NCBI RefSeq assembly: GCF_020073745.1
Contig: NZ_JAIRAU010000048.1
Location: 124,001 to 188,000, forward strand
Length of the DNA: 64,000 nt
Direction of reading: 5' to 3'
From: Nannocystis pusilla
GTDB taxonomy: Bacteria > Myxococcota_A > Polyangia > Nannocystales > Nannocystaceae
In this document: one piece after another, positions 18,672 to 28,549 of the stretch
Layout of the letters: the number at the start of each line of letters is the position of its first letter
Numbering within the stretch: the first letter of the stretch is position 1
Made by a program: the position numbers and the translations under genes
Notes under the pieces: generated by a model
Told to the model about the DNA's origin: nothing
The model's input: the letters and a program-made list of their open reading frames with translations, nothing else
Database searches by the model: none

Positions 18672-18762
18672 TAGCTGACCGTCCGGACCTGTCGGCTCGG
18701 GCAGGTCCGAACGGACAGGGCATCCGGGGCAGGTCCTAAGGGGCCTGTCCGAGCAGGCAGAC
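18672..18762. repeat. Six to seven unit 14-bp phased repeat between dnaJ and the MOSC gene
   Basis: Cores at 18676, 18690, 18704, 18718, 18732, 18746 and 18760 (CTG, CCTG, CAGG, CAGG, CAGG, CCTG, CAGA) are exactly 14 bp apart. CGGACCTG and CAGGTCCG pair as an 8-bp stem. The array runs into the MOSC reading frame and supplies its last codons. Confidence 0.9.
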
Positions 18763-19242
18763 GGAGGCGCGCTCGCGGACCACGCCCTCGCGCAGGACGC
18801 GGGCGTACAGGCGGCTCCAGCCCGGGTGCAGCTTGGCGGAGATCCGCTTGAACTCGCCGCCGCGGAACGAGCCGGCGATCGTGTTGCACGGCGCGGCGGG
18901 GCCGGTGATCTCGAGGACGACGTCGTCGCCGACGGCCAGGCGGTCGCCCGCCGCGAGGCGGCCCCAGTCGAGCCCCGCGATCGTGAGGTTCTCGCCGGTG
19001 GTGCCCGGGGCGATCGGGTGGCCCTCGGCCGCGAGCGCCGAGATCCGCTCGAGCGCGAACAGGCAGACGGCGCGGTCGGGGCCGCCGTGGTGCTTGAGGT
19101 CGCGCTGCCGGTCGCCCGCGACGCCCTGGGTGGTGACGAGCGCGAGGCCGACGGCGTGCTTCGGCACCCCGCCCTCGGGGTTCACGTGGACGCCGACGAC
19201 GACGCCGGCGGCGAGGGGGACGGCTGCGGCGCCCGCGGGCAT
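18736..19242 (-). CDS. MOSC domain-containing protein
   Basis: A 168-residue single-domain MOSC (molybdenum cofactor sulfurase C-terminal) protein, a family that binds or transfers sulfur on the molybdenum cofactor or serves in molybdoenzyme detoxification. Seen: GVAGDRQRDLKHHGGPDRAV, the GENLTIAGLDWGRLAAGDRL core and the conserved cysteine in PCNTI. No N-terminal YiiM/mARC beta barrel is attached. The last residues (LGQAP) are encoded by a 14-bp repeat array that continues past the stop, so the C-terminus was shaped by that element. No molybdoenzyme gene lies nearby. Confidence 0.85.
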   Translation of the reverse strand: MPAGAAAVPLAAGVVVGVHVNPEGGVPKHAVGLALVTTQGVAGDRQRDLKHHGGPDRAVCLFALERISALAAEGHPIAPGTTGENLTIAGLDWGRLAAGDRLAVGDDVVLEITGPAAPCNTIAGSFRGGEFKRISAKLHPGWSRLYARVLREGVVRERASVCLLGQAP

Positions 19243-19258
19243 GACGACAGTGTGGCCC

Positions 19259-19549
19259 CTACTTGGCGTCGCCGCAGCGCTGCAGCGCCTCCATCGACTC
19301 GGCCGCCAGGGCGCAGCGGACCTCGGCGGAGGTGCCCTCGCTCAGGCAGCGCGCCTGCAGGTCCTTCGCCATGTCTTTGGCCAGCTGCGTGGTCTTGCCG
19401 ACCTCCGCCGCGTTCACCCCGCCGGTCATCAGCGCCTCGAAGTGGGCCGCGAACCGGGTGCACTCGGCCTCGGTCGCCTTGCCGTTGGAACATGCCCCAA
19501 AGAGCAGAACGAGGGACGCGCAGACGGCGGGGAGAGTGGCGTGTCGCAT
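19259..19549 (-). CDS. Small cysteine-containing lipoprotein
   Basis: A 96-residue protein. MRHATLPAVCASLVLLFGAC is a signal peptide and lipobox (LFGAC). The mature part of about 77 residues is mostly helical, with three further cysteines (ECTRF, ARCLSE, VRCALA) and a final RCGDAK. No family is recognised. Three loosely matching 14-bp units (19479, 19493, 19507) sit around the lipobox codons. It lies between the MOSC and pruA genes on the same strand, with 16- and 87-bp gaps. Confidence 0.65.
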   Translation of the reverse strand: MRHATLPAVCASLVLLFGACSNGKATEAECTRFAAHFEALMTGGVNAAEVGKTTQLAKDMAKDLQARCLSEGTSAEVRCALAAESMEALQRCGDAK

Positions 19550-19636
19550 GGGGTCCTCGATGGAGCCGACGAGGCGAAGGTAGTCGAAGTCGACGCGCGG
19601 TTGCGCGCAGCGCGCTGTCCGCCCCCGCAGGCGGCC

Positions 19637-21274
<1,638 letters not shown>

Positions 21275-21374
21275 CAGGGCGGTCTCCAGGCTGGCGCAAG
21301 CATGCACGGAAACCCGGCCGTCGGCGACGGTCGTGGTGGCTCCAGGCATGCGGCCCAGGCGGGCGCGAAGGCTA

Positions 21375-22061
21375 TCAGGCTCCGGGGTCGCCGGCAGCGG
21401 TCGGCAGGCGCGGGGTCGCGCACGCGGGCGCGCGGCCCCGGCGGCGGACGAGGGCTCCGACGAGGAGGAGCCAGGCCAGGCCGGCGGGGCCGGAGTCGCC
21501 GCCGAGATCGCAGCCGCCGCGGGTGGCGGGGGCCGGGGCGTCCAGGGCCGGCGGCGGGGCCGAGGGCTCGATCCGGGGCGGCTCACGGCTCTCCTGCGTC
21601 TCGGGCGACGCCGGAGCGGGGGGGGGAGTGCCGGCCCCGAGGGCTGCGAGATCTTCGTCCGCGGTGCCGACCTGGCGGGTGCGCGAGCACATGGTGTCGC
21701 CGAGATCGCCCTCGGGGGTGCGGTGGGCGTAGAGCAGGTAGCGCTTGCCGAGCACGAAGCTGCGGCCGCACGCGGCGCTGCTGTTGCGCGTGACGATCGA
21801 CGTCGACGCCTGGATGTCGCCCTTGAACACGCGCAGGACCGTGAGTCCGTAGCGGACCATGCCGTTCGTGTCGGAGCTCTGGACCGCGTCGACGCGGGCT
21901 TCGAACACGGCCTCGGCCTGATCGCGGGCGACGAGGGGCGCGGGCGGCGGCAGGCAGGTGCAGGCGCTTGCCTCGTGAGGAACCGCCCACACTGCGACCG
22001 CGATGAGGCTCACGGCGACGAGGATTGGGCGTTGCCGGTGCAAGTCCCGCAAGCTAACCAC
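21375..22061 (-). CDS. Secreted TIMP/netrin-like (NTR) domain protein with MYXO-CTERM-like tail
   Basis: About 229 residues if the GTG at 22061 is used; TTG codons at 22052 and 22043 are alternatives and no ATG fits. The signal peptide ends PHEASA, so the mature protein begins CTCLPP. This matches the N-terminal CTCVPP of tissue inhibitors of metalloproteinases, where the first cysteine chelates the protease zinc. AVFEARV, VLRVFKGD and later cysteines (AACGRS, TMCSRT) fit an NTR fold of about 115 residues. A Pro/Ala/Glu linker and a tail of Cys, hydrophobic segment and RRRGR follow, as in MYXO-CTERM proteins. Inhibitor activity is inferred. Confidence 0.65.
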   Translation of the reverse strand: MVSLRDLHRQRPILVAVSLIAVAVWAVPHEASACTCLPPPAPLVARDQAEAVFEARVDAVQSSDTNGMVRYGLTVLRVFKGDIQASTSIVTRNSSAACGRSFVLGKRYLLYAHRTPEGDLGDTMCSRTRQVGTADEDLAALGAGTPPPAPASPETQESREPPRIEPSAPPPALDAPAPATRGGCDLGGDSGPAGLAWLLLVGALVRRRGRAPACATPRLPTAAGDPGA

Positions 22062-22169
22062 GCACGGACGCGCCGGGCAAGCGGCGCACCGGCCTCGGGG
22101 CCCCATCGCTTGACGATCGTGTCGATCGGAGCGCGGCCCTGAACGAGGTTATTTGCGAGGAAGCCAGCG

Positions 22170-23775
<1,606 letters not shown>

Positions 23776-23777
<2 letters not shown>

Positions 23778-23855
23778 GCTGTCCGATAGGACATGCCGAA
23801 AAGGCCCTGCTCCGAAGGAAATGTCCTTCAGGGCAGGGCCTTCGGCGCGTGTCCG
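23776..23855. repeat. Six-unit 14-bp phased repeat forming a nested hairpin between convergent genes
   Basis: Cores at 23780, 23794, 23808, 23822, 23836 and 23850 are exactly 14 bp apart. AAGGCCCTGC (23801-23810) pairs with GCAGGGCCTT (23833-23842), and inside it GAAGGA (23814-23819) pairs with TCCTTC (23824-23829). It starts at the ABC-F stop codon and ends 13 bp before the convergent transglycosylase stop, so it is a likely two-way terminator. Confidence 0.9.
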
Positions 23856-23867
23856 AGGGGCGGCGCC

Positions 23868-24488
23868 TCAGAACATCTTCTTGGCGGCGTTGATCTTCTC
23901 GACGTACTTCTTGCTGCCCTCGGGCACGCCGCGCTTGCCGGCCTTGCGCCACTTGAGCACGTGGCCGGGGCCGCCGTGGTAGGCGGCGAGGCCGAGCTCC
24001 GTGTTGCCGTCGAACTTGCGGATCATGCGCGCGAGGTAGAGGCTGCCGGCGCGCACGTTGAAGCCGGGGTCGAGCGGGCGCGAACGCTCGCCGAGGCTGT
24101 TCGCCAGCTCGCGGGCGGTCGCGGGCATCAGCTGCATGAGGCCCTGCGTGCCGCCCGGGCCGCGGGCCTTGGCGTTGAACTTGCTCTCGACCCAGATGAC
24201 GGCGTTGATGAGCTTCGGGTCGAGCTTGTTGCTGCGCGCCGCGGCCGTCACGTGCGGCTGCACCGCCGCGATCTGGTCGCGCTGGGCGCTCGGCCACCGC
24301 TCGCACGCGTCGCCCGCCGCGCCGGCGTGGGCCGAGACGTCTGCGGGAGATCGCGCAGGCTCGACGCGTGAGCTCGCACAGGCCGGAGCCGTCAGCGCTG
24401 TCCCGAGCAACATCCACATCACGGTCCATCGCGCGTGTCGCAGGCGCCGAAGGGCTCGAGGGGCAGTCGAAGGCTGTAGGGTAGTCAT
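23868..24488 (-). CDS. Lytic transglycosylase lipoprotein (SLT domain)
   Basis: 206 residues from the ATG at 24488. An arginine-rich N-terminus and hydrophobic segment end in a lipobox-like LTAPAC, so it is probably a lipid-anchored periplasmic enzyme. The SLT (Slt70-like) domain covers about residues 80-190. It cleaves the MurNAc-GlcNAc bond of peptidoglycan with formation of an anhydro sugar. Seen: the catalytic glutamate in INAVIWVESKFNAKA, GTQGLMQLMPATA and AYHGGPG. An AT-rich divergent intergenic region upstream probably holds its promoter and that of the next rightward gene. Confidence 0.88.
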   Translation of the reverse strand: MTTLQPSTAPRALRRLRHARWTVMWMLLGTALTAPACASSRVEPARSPADVSAHAGAAGDACERWPSAQRDQIAAVQPHVTAAARSNKLDPKLINAVIWVESKFNAKARGPGGTQGLMQLMPATARELANSLGERSRPLDPGFNVRAGSLYLARMIRKFDGNTELGLAAYHGGPGHVLKWRKAGKRGVPEGSKKYVEKINAAKKMF

Positions 24489-24634
24489 GGGTGCGAAATA
24501 TCCTACATTGTCCGCCGGGGACCCAGAGTTTAGCGAAAAAAGCGGGCCGAGGTGCACAAGCCCACGCGTGCGCTACTGGAATGTTCGTATGATGGGTTCT
24601 CGTAGCTCGCAGACGAGCGGGCAGGAGCGGAGAC

Positions 24635-26143
24635 ATGGCTTTGAGGGCAGACGCAATTCTCCTCCTCTGCGGCGTGACGCTCGGGTTGCCGGCGGCCGCC
24701 GCGGCCGCCGACGGCGAGCGGTACGACCCCAACGCGCGGATGGCGACCGGCGCGTACCACTACGACATGGCGGAGGTGTTGCGAGCGCGTGACCAGTTCG
24801 TGGCCGAGCCGGTGCAGCAGCCGGACCTGTCGCTGCTCGACTCGCTGCCCCTGAGCGCGCGGCAGTCGGCGCCGCTGGCACCAGGGGTCCTGCCCGAGGG
24901 GTGGGTGCAGCTCGGCGAGGTCGTGCAGCGGCGCGAGATCGCCGAGGGCCGCAAGCAGATCGACCCCGAGCCGCTGCCGGCCTGGGAGGACATCGAGGGC
25001 AACCAGTACCCGCGCAAGGGCACCGTGTTCCTCAACTTCAACGGCGGCGAGCTCAAGGGCGGCGACGACAACTCGGCCGAGAACAAGTCGACGCTGGCCA
25101 GGCACAACCACAAGTACCCGGTGTTCAACGGCTCCGAGGCGACCGCGTTGACGCTGATCCAGGCGGTCGAGCAGGACCTTGAGACGCTCGGCGTGCGCGT
25201 GCTCTACCGCCAGCGCCCGAGCAAGACGGTGCCGTACACGATGGCGATGATCGGCGGCTCGTGGACCGACACCAACATCGGCGACCCGGCCGGCGGCGTC
25301 GCCCCGGGCACCGACTGCGAGGACCGCGACCAGCGCAACGTGGTTTACGCGTTCGACAGCAGCTCGGCGACGATCAGCCAGGAGATCGCCCACGCGTGGG
25401 GCCTCGACCACACGCTCGGCAGCGATCGCATCATGAGCTACCAGGCCGGCAACAACAAGCACTTCGGCGACAACTGCCAGGCGCTGTGCGAGGAGCAGTG
25501 CCAGGGCCCGGGCTCCATCGGCTGCCGGCTGGTCCACGAGAAGTACTGCGGCGTCGACAGCGAGCAGCAGAACGACCTCGCGGAGCTCAACAAGATCTTC
25601 GGCACGCCCGAGCCCGACACCGAGCCGCCGACGGTCAACATCGCCTCGCCCGAGGGCGACATGATCGAGCTCGAGCCCGGCAGCACCGTCAACGTCAAGG
25701 CCGACATCCACGACAACTACGGCGGCGTCGGCTGGAAGCTCATCGTCACCAAGGACGGCGAGGTCATTCACGACAAGGTCGACTACGACAAGCGCGGCTC
25801 CTGGGTGTTCTCCAACCTGCCCGCGGGCACCTACACGGTCGTGCTCGAGGCCGAGGACCACGCCGACCACGTGGTCCAGGACAAGCTGACGATCCTCGTC
25901 AGGTCGGCCGACGCAGAGCCGACCGAGAGCGGGAGCGCCGACGACAGCGGGAGCGCCGACGACAGCGGGAGCGCCGACGACACCGGCGCCGCGGACGACG
26001 GCGGCACCACCCTCAACGAGGACCCGACGGGCAAGGACGGGTGCGACTGCCGCAGCTCGAATCAGGGGGCGGGCGGAGCGCTCGCCCTGCCGCTGCTCGG
26101 CCTGTGGTGGGCCCACCGGGCCCGCCGCCGGCGCGTCGCCTGA
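24635..26143 (+). CDS. Secreted metzincin-like protein with degenerate zinc site and MYXO-CTERM-like tail
   Basis: A 502-residue exported protein, with a signal peptide in residues 1-25. The protease-like domain holds QEIAHAWGLDH at residues 249-259 and DRIMSYQ at about 264-270. This is HExxHxxGxxH with the first histidine replaced by glutamine, plus an intact methionine turn. A beta-sandwich of about 90 residues follows (PPTVNIASPEGDMIEL), then three perfect repeats of SGSADD-type residues, a CDC motif, a hydrophobic segment and RARRRRVA, a MYXO-CTERM-like end. The lost zinc ligand suggests a binding protein or altered enzyme. The ATG at 24635 follows GGAGCGGAG. Confidence 0.7.
   Translation: MALRADAILLLCGVTLGLPAAAAAADGERYDPNARMATGAYHYDMAEVLRARDQFVAEPVQQPDLSLLDSLPLSARQSAPLAPGVLPEGWVQLGEVVQRREIAEGRKQIDPEPLPAWEDIEGNQYPRKGTVFLNFNGGELKGGDDNSAENKSTLARHNHKYPVFNGSEATALTLIQAVEQDLETLGVRVLYRQRPSKTVPYTMAMIGGSWTDTNIGDPAGGVAPGTDCEDRDQRNVVYAFDSSSATISQEIAHAWGLDHTLGSDRIMSYQAGNNKHFGDNCQALCEEQCQGPGSIGCRLVHEKYCGVDSEQQNDLAELNKIFGTPEPDTEPPTVNIASPEGDMIELEPGSTVNVKADIHDNYGGVGWKLIVTKDGEVIHDKVDYDKRGSWVFSNLPAGTYTVVLEAEDHADHVVQDKLTILVRSADAEPTESGSADDSGSADDSGSADDTGAADDGGTTLNEDPTGKDGCDCRSSNQGAGGALALPLLGLWWAHRARRRRVA
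25928..25981 (+). repeat. Three perfect 18-bp direct repeats coding a Ser/Gly/Ala/Asp linker
   Basis: The unit AGCGGGAGCGCCGACGAC occurs three times back to back inside the preceding gene, just before its C-terminal anchor. Such units can change copy number by slippage without shifting the frame. Confidence 0.8.
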
Positions 26144-26201
26144 GGGAGCCTCGGCGGTCCGTGCGCGAATGCGCGCGTGACCTCCGCCGCGCCCCGGCGG
26201 C

Positions 26202-26231
26202 TTGACCGGCCCACGCGGCCGCGCATATAAG
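26202..26231 (+). promoter_or_regulatory. Promoter of the rplU-rpmA-obg operon
   Basis: TTGACC (26202-26207) and TATAAG (26226-26231) are separated by 18 bp, about 105 bp before the rplU start. This is the best -10/-35 pair in the 200-bp gap. Confidence 0.55.
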
Positions 26232-26282
26232 CCTGTTCCCTCGCGCCCGGCCGAGGGCCTCGAAAGATCGATCCGGGCGGTC

Positions 26283-26302
26283 GCAGCCAGCCATCTGGCT
26301 GC
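26283..26302 (+). other. Stem-loop in the rplU leader
   Basis: GCAGCCAG and CTGGCTGC form a perfect 8-bp stem with a 4-nt loop in the 5' leader of rplU. Ribosomal protein operons often carry regulatory leader structures, but no known L21 leader motif is recognised here. Confidence 0.35.
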
Positions 26303-26343
26303 CGCGTGGGCGGGCGGATCGCCCCAGAGAATGCGAGCGCTTC

Positions 26344-26664
26344 GTGTCTGAGATCCAGCAAGCCATCATTCGTACCGGCGGGAGGCAGTTCCGCGTCAGC
26401 CCGGGTTCGGTGCTCCGCGTCGAGAAGCTCCCGGCGGAAGCCGGCGCCACCGTCAACTTCGACGTGCTGCTCGTCGGGCAGGGCGACACCGTCAAGATCG
26501 GCAAGCCGCTGGTCGCCGGCGCCAAGGTCGAGGCCAAGGTCGTGAGCCACGGGCGCGGGCCCAAGCTCATCGTCTACAAGTTCCGCAAGCGCACCAACTA
26601 CCGCAAGAAGCAGGGCCACCGGCAGGCCTACACCGAGGTCAAGATCACCTCGATCACGGGCTGA
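26344..26664 (+). CDS. rplU: 50S ribosomal protein L21
   Basis: A 106-residue large-subunit ribosomal protein, the usual length. AIIRTGGRQFRVSPGSVLRV at the N-terminus and the C-terminal KFRKRTNYRKKQGHRQ 23S-binding signature, ending YTEVKITSI, are diagnostic. Translation starts at a GTG (26344-26346). It is first in the conserved order rplU-rpmA-obg, with 22 bp to rpmA. Confidence 0.98.
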   Translation: MSEIQQAIIRTGGRQFRVSPGSVLRVEKLPAEAGATVNFDVLLVGQGDTVKIGKPLVAGAKVEAKVVSHGRGPKLIVYKFRKRTNYRKKQGHRQAYTEVKITSITG

Positions 26665-26686
26665 AAAGCGCCGCTGGAGAACGACG

Positions 26687-26971
26687 ATGGCACACAAAAA
26701 AGGTCAAGGTTCGATCAAGAACGGCCGCGACTCGAACGCGCAGAACCGCGGCGTGAAGCGGTTCGGCGGCGAGGTCGTGCGCGCCGGCAACATCCTGGTC
26801 CGTCAGGCCGGCAGCAGCTTCCACGCGGGGCCGAACGTCGGCACCGGCAAGGACTACACCCTGTTCGCGCTGGTCGACGGCAAGGTCCGCTTCTACAAGC
26901 GGGGCCACGAGCGCAAGGCGTTCATCGCCATCGACCCCGTGGCGAGCGACGCCGCCGCTGCGGCGGAGTGA
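26687..26971 (+). CDS. rpmA: 50S ribosomal protein L27
   Basis: A 94-residue ribosomal protein whose N-terminal tail reaches the peptidyl transferase centre. MAHKKGQGSIKNGRDS and the RFGGEVVRAGNILVRQ segment are typical. There is no N-terminal extension of the kind cleaved by Prp in Firmicutes. The last residues (VASDAAAAAE) are a slightly extended tail. It is followed after 3 bp by obg. Confidence 0.98.
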   Translation: MAHKKGQGSIKNGRDSNAQNRGVKRFGGEVVRAGNILVRQAGSSFHAGPNVGTGKDYTLFALVDGKVRFYKRGHERKAFIAIDPVASDAAAAAE

Positions 26972-26974
26972 GCG

Positions 26975-28195
26975 ATGCGCTTCATCGACCAGGTCCGGAT
27001 CGTCGTCCGCGCAGGGCGAGGCGGCGACGGGCTGGTCGGCTGGCGCCGTGAGAAGTTCGTGCCCGACGGCGGTCCCGCGGGCGGCGACGGCGGCAAGGGC
27101 GGCGATGTCGTCTTTGTCGCCGACGATCATTTGACGACGCTGCTGGACCTGAAGTTCCGCCAGCACTTCGCGGCCGAGAGCGGGCGTCCCGGCGGGCCGA
27201 ACAAGATGACCGGCCGCTCGGGCAACGATCTCCGGATCCGCGTGCCGGTCGGGACGACGGTGTTCTTCGAGGCGCTGGCCGGCGAGCCCGGCGAGCGCCC
27301 GCCGTGGCTGGCCGACGACCTCGACGAGGAGCTCGACCAGATCGGCGCGATCGCCTGGACCGACGACGGGGCCGACATCCCGATGCCGGTGCGGGCGCAG
27401 AAGTCGGGGCCGATCCGGCGCGCGCAGGACCGCCAGGAGTCGGCGCCCGAGCCGGGCGCGCAGCTCGGCGACCTGACGTTCCACGGCCAGGAGCTGGTGG
27501 TGGCCCACGGCGGCCTCGGCGGCCGCGGCAACGTGCACTTCCGCAGCTCGACCAACCGCGCGCCCGACTACGCCGAGCCCGGCACGACCGGCGAGGCCTA
27601 CTGGCTGCGCCTCGAGCTCAGGCTGCTGGCCGACGTCGGCATCGTCGGCTTCCCCAACGTCGGCAAGTCGACCTTCATCCGCGCGATCAGCCGCGCCCGC
27701 CCGAAGGTCGCCGACTACCCGTTCACCACGCTCGTGCCGCAGCTCGGGGTGGTCGCGCTGGCCGGCGAGCGCTCGCTCGTCGTCGCCGACGTGCCGGGCC
27801 TGATCCACGGCGCCAGCGAGGGCCGCGGCCTCGGCCTCGACTTCCTGCGCCACCTCGAGCGCACCCGCGTGCTGCTGCACCTGCTCTCGCCCGACCCGAC
27901 GCCCGGCCGCGACCCGATGGCCGACCTCAAGGCGCTCGAGAAGGAGCTCACGCAGTACGGCTCGATGTTCGACGGCCGCCCCCGCGTCGTCGCGCTCAAC
28001 AAGATCGACACCCCGGAGGGCCAGGAGGCGCTCGGGCCGCTGCGCAAGGCGCTGCGAGCCCAGGGCATCCCGCTGTTCCCGATCTCGGCCCGCACCGGCG
28101 AGGGCGTGCCCGAGCTGCTCGAGGCGCTGTGGCGCCGCGTCGACATGGTCCGCCGCGGCGCCGCCTCCGGACCTCTGCCGGCCCCGCAGGGCTGA
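26975..28195 (+). CDS. obgE: Obg-family GTPase with insertion in the Obg fold
   Basis: 406 residues. Obg/CgtA is a ribosome-associated GTPase involved in 50S assembly and growth control. Seen: the glycine-rich Obg fold (RAGRGGDGLVGWRREKFVP); G1 GFPNVGKS at about 225-232; the switch DYPFTTLVPQLG; G3 DVPGLIHGA; G4 NKIDT; and the SART-like G5 near ISART. Between PVGTTVFFEA (about residue 100) and LGDLTFHGQELVV (about 164) lie about 60 residues absent from standard Obg, which normally reads straight through. The usual C-terminal domain is missing. A repeat-built hairpin lies 17 bp after the stop. Confidence 0.95.
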   Translation: MRFIDQVRIVVRAGRGGDGLVGWRREKFVPDGGPAGGDGGKGGDVVFVADDHLTTLLDLKFRQHFAAESGRPGGPNKMTGRSGNDLRIRVPVGTTVFFEALAGEPGERPPWLADDLDEELDQIGAIAWTDDGADIPMPVRAQKSGPIRRAQDRQESAPEPGAQLGDLTFHGQELVVAHGGLGGRGNVHFRSSTNRAPDYAEPGTTGEAYWLRLELRLLADVGIVGFPNVGKSTFIRAISRARPKVADYPFTTLVPQLGVVALAGERSLVVADVPGLIHGASEGRGLGLDFLRHLERTRVLLHLLSPDPTPGRDPMADLKALEKELTQYGSMFDGRPRVVALNKIDTPEGQEALGPLRKALRAQGIPLFPISARTGEGVPELLEALWRRVDMVRRGAASGPLPAPQG

Positions 28196-28211
28196 ATTCG
28201 GCGCGGGCGCG

Positions 28212-28282
28212 AAGGGGCATGTCCGCATGGACATGCCCCTTTCGTCATGCTCCTGCGGACATGCCCATAACGACATGTCCTT
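28212..28282. repeat. Five-unit 14-bp phased repeat with a 13-bp perfect hairpin after obg
   Basis: CATG cores have T at 28220, 28234, 28248, 28262 and 28276, each 14 bp apart. The first two units make a perfect 13-bp stem (28212-28224 with 28229-28241) around a GCAT loop, ending in TT. Located 17 bp after the obg stop and before the convergent efflux operon, it is a good terminator candidate. Confidence 0.92.
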
Positions 28283-28549
28283 CGGCGCCGCCGAAGCTCC
28301 TCGCGCGGCCCAAGGCGGGGCCCTCGACGATCTCCGCCGGGCGGGCGAGGGGCGGCGTGGTGGGACGCAGCGGGGGGCTCCACGCCTGACGCGCAGACGG
28401 CGAGTCCATCGTCGGACGCGCGCCGGCCGTCATCGCCGTCGAGCATCTGGCGTGGAAGGACCCGCGTCGCGAGGGACCTGCCGCGCCGCCCCTCGGCCGC
28501 CCTCTCGAGACCTTCGGGCCCCGCCTCGTCGCTCAACGAGACTCAGCGC
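28283..28549. other. Intergenic stretch with no recognised feature
   Basis: No conserved ORF, RNA or promoter is evident between the repeat array and the end of the TolC-like gene. Open frames through it have no family similarity. Confidence 0.5.
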
